This document shows, piece after piece, positions 14,665-20,755 of a stretch of 28,296 nt of DNA. The notes under the pieces are model-generated. The model was not told where the DNA came from. It did no database searches and saw only the letters and a program-made list of their open reading frames with translations. Source of the DNA: JBCCQH01 sp039024435 (GTDB taxonomy: Bacteria > Bacteroidota > Bacteroidia > J057 > JADKCL01). Position 1 is the stretch's first letter; each line of letters starts with the position of its first letter. The position numbers and the translations under genes are program-made. Location: positions 1 to 28,296 of the forward strand of contig JBCCQH010000107.1 in assembly GCA_039024435.1 (NCBI GenBank). Reading direction: 5' to 3'.

Positions 14665-15822
14665 ATGGGCTACGTGCCCGGACTGGACGGAATCCGCGGA
14701 ATTGCCATTCTGGGGGTGATGCTGTTCCACTTTGGGCTGGTGGAAATGGGCTGGATGGGCGTGGAGTTTTTCTTCGTGCTGTCCGGTTACCTCATCACGC
14801 GCATCCTCAGTCGGGGAAAATCTTGGCCGCTCGGTTTTTACCTCAAGCGCTTCTATTGGCGGCGTACCCTGCGCATTTTTCCGCTTTATTTCGGCTTTTT
14901 GTTGCTTTTGCTGCCCGGGTACGGGCTGACCGGGCATCCTTCTGGTCTCGGGGAGTTCTTGCCTTACCTGGCGACCTACACGTTTAACATTGCGATGCTG
15001 TCAATTGAGTGGACGCAGCACACGTTTTACCATTACCTGTGGAGCCTTTCGTTTGAAGAGCAGTTTTACCTGATTTGGCCGATCACGGTCTTTTTGCTGT
15101 CGCGCCGGGGGCTTCGCAATTTGTGTCTGGGGTTGATGCTGGTTTCGCCGGGCATCCGTTATCTCCTGGCCGAGTACCTGATTGAAGCCCGGGGAACCGC
15201 CGATTTGGTTGGAGGAATGGTGTACTATTTTCCGGCGGGCCAACTGGACACTTTCGCTACCGGCGGGCTGCTGGCGGTGGTGCCCTGGGAGCAATATATC
15301 CGGCGGCCCCAGCGCTGGTGGGCCGGTTTGGCGGGGCTGTTTCTGGCGGTGGGAATGGTGAATTTGGCTTGGCACCTGACCGCAAATCCGGACTTCGCCC
15401 TGACCAATCTTGGCTATCCGGTGGCTTCCCTGGCCCACGGGCAGCACATCTGGGGACACTCACTGGTCAACTTGACGGCGGCGGGACTGATCATCCTCGC
15501 GGCCCACCCGGATGCCGCCGCCCGGGGTTTTCTGGGGCGGGCCCTGGAAGCGCGTGGGCTGGTACAGTTGGGGAAAATTTCCTACGGGGTGTACATCATC
15601 CACTGGCCGCTGCAAATGTTGCTGGAAAAAATCTTTCCCCTGCAAACCGCGCTTCCGCTGCGTTGGCTTCAGTTTTTTCCCTTTTTGGCGGTGGTCGTCG
15701 GCCTCGCCTGGGTGATTTTCCACTATTACGAGTCCTGGTTTTTGGCGCAAAAGACGGCCCGCTTTCACCCGCCGCCCGGAGAATCCGCCCCCGCCCGGAG
15801 CGCCCCTGAAGGCCGATTCTGA
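14665..15822 (+). CDS. Acyltransferase family 3 (OafA/YrhL-type) membrane protein
   Basis: A 385-residue integral membrane O-acyltransferase. Family signatures are clear: GLDGIRGIAILGVMLFHF (with the catalytic-region His), FFFVLSGYLITRIL, KRFYWRRTLRIFPLYF and YLWSLSFEEQFYLIWP. About ten membrane helices follow. Members transfer acetyl or other acyl groups from the cytoplasmic side to cell-surface glycans. This copy lacks a fused SGNH domain; a separate SGNH gene ends 54 bases upstream. ATG 14665 is preferred over GTG 14647 because a -7 promoter element ends at 14642. The C-terminal tail is rich in Pro, Ala and Arg. Confidence 0.92.
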   Translation: MGYVPGLDGIRGIAILGVMLFHFGLVEMGWMGVEFFFVLSGYLITRILSRGKSWPLGFYLKRFYWRRTLRIFPLYFGFLLLLLPGYGLTGHPSGLGEFLPYLATYTFNIAMLSIEWTQHTFYHYLWSLSFEEQFYLIWPITVFLLSRRGLRNLCLGLMLVSPGIRYLLAEYLIEARGTADLVGGMVYYFPAGQLDTFATGGLLAVVPWEQYIRRPQRWWAGLAGLFLAVGMVNLAWHLTANPDFALTNLGYPVASLAHGQHIWGHSLVNLTAAGLIILAAHPDAAARGFLGRALEARGLVQLGKISYGVYIIHWPLQMLLEKIFPLQTALPLRWLQFFPFLAVVVGLAWVIFHYYESWFLAQKTARFHPPPGESAPARSAPEGRF

Positions 15823-15829
15823 TTCTGGA

Positions 15830-15861
15830 TTTGCGATTTTCTTTGCGGAGCCACATATTTG
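15830..15861 (+). promoter_or_regulatory. Candidate promoter for the SRPBCC gene
   Basis: TTTG, 20 nt, then CATATTTG, a 7 of 8 match to TAnnTTTG. It ends 46 nt before ATG 15908. Confidence 0.45.
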
Positions 15862-15907
15862 GTCCGCAAACGAAAGTTAAAATCAATTGCTCCAATACCC
15901 TGAATTC

Positions 15908-16345
15908 ATGAAATATTCTACGGAAGTGACCATTGCCCAGCCCCGAGCAAAAGTTGTTGAGCTGTTTGACAACTCCGACAACCTTTACCAGTGGATGGAT
16001 GGTTTGAAAAGCTTCGAGCACCTCAGTGGGGAACCCGGACAGCCGGGAGCCAAATCCAAGCTGCTTTTTCAGATGGGCAAACGCGAAGTCACCATGACCG
16101 AAACCATCCTCGACCGCGAACTGCCCGAGCGGTTCAGCGGCACCTACGAAGGGCCCGGCGTTTGGAACCGCGTCGAAAACCTATTTCAGGAATCCGAAAA
16201 TGGGGAAACAACCTGGGTCGCCAACCACGAATTCAAATTCCGGGGAATGATGTCCGTCATCTCGCTGTTCATGCGCGGAGCTTTCAAAAAGCAGACCGCC
16301 AAAACGATGGAATCCTTTCGTGCATTTGCGGAAAAAGCGAATTAG
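15908..16345 (+). CDS. SRPBCC family protein
   Basis: A 145-residue protein of the START-like/SRPBCC fold. It starts MKYSTEVTIAQPRAKVVELF and continues YQWMDGLKSFEHLSGEPG, with later strands LFQMGKREVTMTETIL and WVANHEFKFRGMM and a long C-terminal helix. The fold forms a hydrophobic pocket that binds a lipid or other small ligand; no catalytic residues are apparent. ATG 15908 is chosen over an in-frame TTG at 15887. It has its own likely promoter and faces a convergent small membrane protein gene. Confidence 0.88.
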   Translation: MKYSTEVTIAQPRAKVVELFDNSDNLYQWMDGLKSFEHLSGEPGQPGAKSKLLFQMGKREVTMTETILDRELPERFSGTYEGPGVWNRVENLFQESENGETTWVANHEFKFRGMMSVISLFMRGAFKKQTAKTMESFRAFAEKAN

Positions 16346-16364
16346 ATCAGGCCCCCAATACAAA

Positions 16365-16385
16365 CGGCCCCGAACTCCGGGGCCG
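16365..16385. terminator. GC-rich hairpin between convergent genes
   Basis: An 8-bp stem CGGCCCCG / CGGGGCCG with a 5-nt loop lies between the SRPBCC gene and the convergent small membrane protein gene. The flanking T tracts are weak (GTTTGTATTG on the minus strand), so termination is likely but not certain. Confidence 0.5.
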
Positions 16386-16424
16386 CTGGTGGGTGTTATT
16401 TGAAAATGCTGTCGGGTGTTATCT

Positions 16425-16673
16425 TTATTTTTCGTTGGCGTTGAGGAGGGCGTCGCCCACGTTGATCAGCCACAGGATCGGACCGAGGACCCAGCCCACG
16501 AGGGGAATCCAGGTCACTATGAAGCTGAAAATGCTCCAGGCAACTCCGATGAGGAAGAAGAGGACCGCTTTGGAAAAATGTCCTTTGATCAACTGTCCCA
16601 AACCCGGGATGATTGCCGAAGCAATCGCCGGCACCACATAGACGCCGTTGGAATTTTTTGTCACGTTGCTCAT
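16425..16673 (-). CDS. Small membrane protein with PGLGQ motif
   Basis: An 82-residue protein with two or three hydrophobic segments: VVPAIASAIIPGLGQLIKG, then AVLFFLIGVAWSIFSFIV, then WIPLVGWVLGPILWLINVGDAL. The PGLGQ loop between segments recalls TM2-type small membrane proteins found widely in Bacteroidota. Function unknown. ATG follows a -7 element at 16720-16727. It is transcribed on the same strand as pnkp, whose stop is 80 bases upstream, but probably separately. Confidence 0.8.
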   Translation of the reverse strand: MSNVTKNSNGVYVVPAIASAIIPGLGQLIKGHFSKAVLFFLIGVAWSIFSFIVTWIPLVGWVLGPILWLINVGDALLNANEK

Positions 16674-16719
16674 ATTTTGTAAGTTTTAGCCTTTGACTCA
16701 CTATACGGGATCGGCTTCC

Positions 16720-16727
16720 CAAAGTTA
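16720..16727 (-). promoter_or_regulatory. -7 element upstream of the small membrane protein gene
   Basis: On the minus strand it reads TAACTTTG, a full TAnnTTTG match, about 46 nt before ATG 16673. No good -33 box was seen at 19-21 nt. Confidence 0.4.
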
Positions 16728-16753
16728 CAATTGGCGGCTCCGAAGACGCGTCC

Positions 16754-19300
16754 TTACAAACGCGGATCCAGCACGTTGGCCTTGATACTCAGGTGAATGA
16801 AGACACACTGGTGGACTTCACTCAGCGGGGCGCCCTCCACAAAGCGGTGCAAGGCCTCGTAGCTCAGGGCGAATTCGCGGATGCTCAACTCCCGCCGCAG
16901 TTTAAGCTTGCGTTTGCGGAGATTGGCCAGTTGCTCCGCCGCATCGAAATGCGGTCCGAAGATCAAGCGCAGTGCTCCCGGTCCCCGCACCTTGAGTCCT
17001 GGTTGCACGATGTCTTTGCTTGGATCGGGAATGAAAGCCATCGGCTTGACCACCATTCCTGCCCCCCCGGCACCGACGTAGCGTTCCCAAGCGGCGGTGG
17101 CTTCCCGGATGGCATCTTCGTCGTCCAGTTCCACGGTGTAGCTGACCGGCGCCTGGATCAGTTCGGGGGCACCCAGCGCCAGTTCTTGGGCCAGGGCCAC
17201 GTGCCAGGGGTGAGGCTGATCGGTAAAGGTTCGCCCTTCCGCCGCCAGGAGGTGGACCGGCGTCATCCGGAATTCACCGGTAAATTGCGCGGCGACCTGC
17301 TCCTGGAAGTCCTCCAATTGGGCGGTGTGTGAGCTGATCTTCTCTCGCAAATGCGCTACGGGAAGCCCGCGTTGGGTGGCGCGTTCCAGGACTTCCCGGG
17401 CGCGGTATTGGGCGTGCAAGCCAGTGCTGGCCAAAGCGGCGTAATGGCCTTTCAGCAGGGGGGCGAAATATTCGCCTGCCGGCGAAAGATTCGCTTCCAG
17501 GCAGAGCCAGTTGGTGTTCAGTTGTTCCCACCAGCCGGCTTTTTCGATGGCTCGTCGGATATTTTCCAGGAAATCTTGCTCCGCCCGCTCCTCGGAAAAG
17601 TAGGGCCGACCGGTATCCGTGTACACCACCCCAATGCCTTCTCCTTCCAGACCGAATCGCTCCTGGATCGCCTTTTCGTTGCGCCCGATGATCACTACGA
17701 CACGTTTTGCCCCCGGCATCTCCTGAACCACTACCGAGGGGAGGCCCTTCTTTTTGTAGTAGTCAAATGCCTGGGCGGGATGTTCCAGCAGCGCCCCAAC
17801 GGCGGAGGCTTTGGGGGCGGAAAGGGTTGAAGGCAGGTAAATGAGCCACTTGGGGTGGACGGCGTAGCGATTCATGTACTCGATGGCTCCGGTCACCTGC
17901 CAATCTTTCGGTGTGATGTTGAATAGCATCCGGGTTACGGCGAGGCTGCGGTCGCGGAACAGGGTAAAGTCCAGCACCTCGTCGTGTTTCTGCTGGGTGT
18001 TGACCGTGGGGACATTCGCGGGCAGCGGTCGGCGCGGGGGCGAATATTCCCGCCGGGCGTCCACCGATACGAATTGCTTCTCCGGATAACGCAGCGCAGT
18101 CATTTTCCCCCCGAATACACAGCCCGTGTCGATGTTGACCGTGCGGTTCAGCCACTCCGGCCGGGGAATCGGCGTGTGTCCGTAGACGATGGTCGCGGCT
18201 CCCCGGTAATTTTCCGCCCAATTGTAGCGGATCGGCAAACCAAATTCGTCGGTTTCCCCGGTGGTTTCGCCGTACAGGCAAAATGATTTGATTCCGCCGG
18301 TTTCGCGGCCCTGCATGTGTTCTTTGATCCCGGCGTGGGCCACCACAAGCCGTCCTTCGTCGAGGACGAGGTGGGTCGGCAGTTCCCGGATAAAGTCCCG
18401 GACTTCTTCGTGAAAGCGTGGAGGCTCGTTTTCCATCTGCTGCATGGTCTCGGCGAGGCCGTGTTGCAGCTTGACATTGCGGCCCTGCAGCTTGCGACAG
18501 AGCTTGTCGTCGTGGTTGCCCGGCGCCCACAGCCCGACACCGGCGCGCACCATGCTCATCACCAGTTTGAGTGCTCCCGGGGAGTCGGGCCCCCGGTCCA
18601 CAATGTCGCCCACGAAGAGCGCCTTGCGGCCGGACGGCGGGGTCACTTCGTCGTAGATGCCCATCTGGATGCCACCCGGCGCAACGGTGTAACCGAGCTT
18701 TTTCAGCAGCTCGATCAGTTCTTCTCGGCAGCCGTGGACGTCCCCAATGATATCAAATGGGCCGGTTTCTGTCCGAAAATTGCTGTGCATCCGCCGCCGA
18801 GTGATCTGCAATGCGTCGATTTCGGCAACACTCCGCAAGTGATGGACCCGGCGAATGCCCTCCGATTTGAGTCGGCCGATGTTTTTCTGCAGGTCAGCGA
18901 CCTGCTTGCGCAGTTCCGCGGCGGTGCGGGTTTGGGGGGAGGCGGAGGTCAGGCGTTCCCTAAGAACGCTTTCCGGCAAGTCAAGGACGACGGCGACCAG
19001 CTCTGCGTAGTACTTTTTGGCGAGGCGGCGGTAGCGCTGGCGATCCGATTGGCGGGCATTGACCGCGTCGATGACGGTCAGGCAATTGTTTTTGAGGCGC
19101 TTTTCTAGGACGTAGCTCAAAGCTTCGTGGGCATCCGCGTCGGCAGCTTCGGAGGGGGATTGGTCGCCCACCATGCTTCGGAATTGGTTCAGGGAAAGGA
19201 CTTCCGTGGGGGAGAAGAAGCGTTCGGCGAATTGGGATTTTCCCACGCCGTGCGCTCCGATCAGGATGACCAGGCAGTACTCAGGCAGTTCGATTTTCAT
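16754..19300 (-). CDS. pnkp: Polynucleotide kinase-phosphatase-ligase homologue (Pnkp) with altered kinase and ligase sites
   Basis: An 848-residue homologue of bacterial Pnkp, the RNA end-healing and sealing enzyme. Domain order and length match the family. The kinase (1-170) keeps the P-loop GAHGVGKS (Lys21, Ser22) and Arg41. The position of the general base Asp in VLSSD, residue 38, is Asn (VLSLN). The calcineurin-type phosphatase (about 180-415) has every expected motif: GDVHG (Asp187, His189), GDIVDRGP, GNHD, VVAHAG (His322), VYGHTP (His375) and DTGCVFGG. In the adenylyltransferase/ligase part (about 460-848), the nucleophilic Lys of the EKHMG-type motif is Met528. The Glu of ELMPW is Asn604 and the Glu of GGEGMVVKP is Ala747, while VVKP and the LKVRGP Lys remain. 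Start ATG 19300 overlaps the hen1 stop by 4 bases (ATGA), so translation is coupled. The kinase and ligase are probably dead and the phosphatase active. Confidence 0.92.
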   Translation of the reverse strand: MKIELPEYCLVILIGAHGVGKSQFAERFFSPTEVLSLNQFRSMVGDQSPSEAADADAHEALSYVLEKRLKNNCLTVIDAVNARQSDRQRYRRLAKKYYAELVAVVLDLPESVLRERLTSASPQTRTAAELRKQVADLQKNIGRLKSEGIRRVHHLRSVAEIDALQITRRRMHSNFRTETGPFDIIGDVHGCREELIELLKKLGYTVAPGGIQMGIYDEVTPPSGRKALFVGDIVDRGPDSPGALKLVMSMVRAGVGLWAPGNHDDKLCRKLQGRNVKLQHGLAETMQQMENEPPRFHEEVRDFIRELPTHLVLDEGRLVVAHAGIKEHMQGRETGGIKSFCLYGETTGETDEFGLPIRYNWAENYRGAATIVYGHTPIPRPEWLNRTVNIDTGCVFGGKMTALRYPEKQFVSVDARREYSPPRRPLPANVPTVNTQQKHDEVLDFTLFRDRSLAVTRMLFNITPKDWQVTGAIEYMNRYAVHPKWLIYLPSTLSAPKASAVGALLEHPAQAFDYYKKKGLPSVVVQEMPGAKRVVVIIGRNEKAIQERFGLEGEGIGVVYTDTGRPYFSEERAEQDFLENIRRAIEKAGWWEQLNTNWLCLEANLSPAGEYFAPLLKGHYAALASTGLHAQYRAREVLERATQRGLPVAHLREKISSHTAQLEDFQEQVAAQFTGEFRMTPVHLLAAEGRTFTDQPHPWHVALAQELALGAPELIQAPVSYTVELDDEDAIREATAAWERYVGAGGAGMVVKPMAFIPDPSKDIVQPGLKVRGPGALRLIFGPHFDAAEQLANLRKRKLKLRRELSIREFALSYEALHRFVEGAPLSEVHQCVFIHLSIKANVLDPRL

Positions 19301-20700
19301 GGCTTTTTCCCTCTTTTGCGGGTGAATACGGCCATCTGGTTGGGGGCACCCCATTCCGGATGCGGGGGACCGATGGGAAGGATCTCTATGGTGCAGGCAA
19401 ACTTTTCGGCGACCGGTTCGGCCCAGGTTTTGAATTCAGCCCGGGTCCACTCGAAGTGGTGGAAGGCGTGGCGTTTGCCGCCCGGTGCGAGGTCGGGCAG
19501 CAAGCGGTTGTACTCCGCATTGGGCGTGGTAAAGATCGCGGTGGCGGGTTGCACGTAGTGAAAAATCGACATTTCCAGTCCATTCAGGCGGGTGCGTGGA
19601 ACCATTTGCATCCATTCGGCGAGGACTACGGCGTCGTGGCCTCGACTGCGGGGATCGCGGTAAAGGGGGGATCCCGGATAAAGGGTGACTTTCTGAACTT
19701 CTTCCGGCGTCAATCCAAATTGGTTCAGGTAGTTCGCCGAGCGCTGGATGGCTTTGTAGTCGACGTCGAGATTGGTCACCCGGGTGATGCCGGGCTGGCG
19801 CAGGAGGCGGGCGGTCAGGTGGCCGTCGCCAGGATTGAGGTCGAGCACTGATTGCGCCTCGGCGTGCAACAAGACGGATTCGATGAGTTCGTGGCGCTTC
19901 TCGGTGAGTTCTAGGGGGGCCTCGCGCGCGATCATGGCGGCTTGCGCCCGGTCAAAGGCTACAGAGGGATCTTCGGGATCGTTGATGGCGATTCGCTTGA
20001 CCATGACATTGAAGGTTTGGGGGCGCATCCGGAAAAATTCTGGGGCCAGGATCGCAGTTTCGGCCTCGGTCAGGGTGGCCTGTCCCGTTTGCCAAAGGGC
20101 ATCCACGAGGGGTTGGCCCAGCCAGTATTCTTTTTCCGGATCGACGGCCAGCAGCACCAGGGCGAGTCGGAGCAGTACGGCGGCTAGGTTGGCATTGCCC
20201 GTCAGGACAATGTCCACTGGGGACGCGAATTCCCCGGCGGCTCGATTGGTTTCCGGTGGTGCTTCGCGGATTTCGCAGGCCAGGTCGGTGATGGCCAGCA
20301 GATGGGTCAAGGTCGCGGGTGCTCCGGTAACGGTGCTCACGCTCAGTCGCAGGGGGTAGATTGCAGCAGTCGCCGAGGCAGCCGGGGCCGATTCGATCAG
20401 TTCGGCAAAGGCCACAATTATTGCCTGGGCGAGGAAGGCGGAAGCAGTGTAGGCCCGGTCATTTACCGTTTGGGCGCGCCCGTGGGCCAGCACCGAGAAG
20501 GGCCGCTCAATGTCGATTGGGGAGAGCGGATCCAGGTCCATGAGGAGCGCGAGTTCGGCGGCGCCCGGGCTGAGTTCCGGGTAAAACAGAATTGCCTTTC
20601 CGTGGGGCAGCGCGACCTCGTGGACTTCATCGGAAAACCGTTCGGTCAGCGGGGCAAGCGCTTCCGGACTTTCACCAGCAATGCGGATGGTCAGTAACAT
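19297..20700 (-). CDS. hen1: Hen1-family 3'-terminal RNA ribose 2'-O-methyltransferase homologue, divergent
   Basis: A 467-residue homologue of bacterial Hen1, about the usual length. The N-terminal ligase-activating region is recognisable by FYPELSPGAAELALLMDLDP and VNDRAYTASAFLAQAI. The C-terminal methyltransferase has the family order: LTEKRHELIES (Arg269), SVLDLNPGDGHL (SAM motif I, Asp287), TNLDVD (Asp312), SPLYRDPR, TTPNAEYN and HHFEWTRAEF. The metal-binding motif normally reads EVIEH. Here it reads EWMQM (362-366), so one of two Glu and the adjacent His are replaced by Gln and Met. The later His of the RHxDHxFEW motif is kept but its Asp is Phe413. Methyl transfer is therefore doubtful, while the scaffold and Pnkp-contacting region remain. 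First gene of a two-gene operon with pnkp (4-bp overlap). Confidence 0.88.
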   Translation of the reverse strand: MLLTIRIAGESPEALAPLTERFSDEVHEVALPHGKAILFYPELSPGAAELALLMDLDPLSPIDIERPFSVLAHGRAQTVNDRAYTASAFLAQAIIVAFAELIESAPAASATAAIYPLRLSVSTVTGAPATLTHLLAITDLACEIREAPPETNRAAGEFASPVDIVLTGNANLAAVLLRLALVLLAVDPEKEYWLGQPLVDALWQTGQATLTEAETAILAPEFFRMRPQTFNVMVKRIAINDPEDPSVAFDRAQAAMIAREAPLELTEKRHELIESVLLHAEAQSVLDLNPGDGHLTARLLRQPGITRVTNLDVDYKAIQRSANYLNQFGLTPEEVQKVTLYPGSPLYRDPRSRGHDAVVLAEWMQMVPRTRLNGLEMSIFHYVQPATAIFTTPNAEYNRLLPDLAPGGKRHAFHHFEWTRAEFKTWAEPVAEKFACTIEILPIGPPHPEWGAPNQMAVFTRKRGKKP

Positions 20701-20704
20701 GGAA

Positions 20705-20735
20705 CAAATCTAGTGGGCAGCCTCCCAAATTCCAA
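20705..20735 (-). promoter_or_regulatory. Strong Bacteroidota promoter abutting the hen1 start codon
   Basis: On the minus strand: TTG, exactly 20 nt, then TAGATTTG, then TTCC and ATG. The -7 element ends only 4 nt before the start codon, so the transcript would be leaderless or nearly so. It separates hen1-pnkp from the PKD gene upstream. Confidence 0.6.
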
Positions 20736-20755
20736 TTGGGGTTTGGGCGGCGGAC

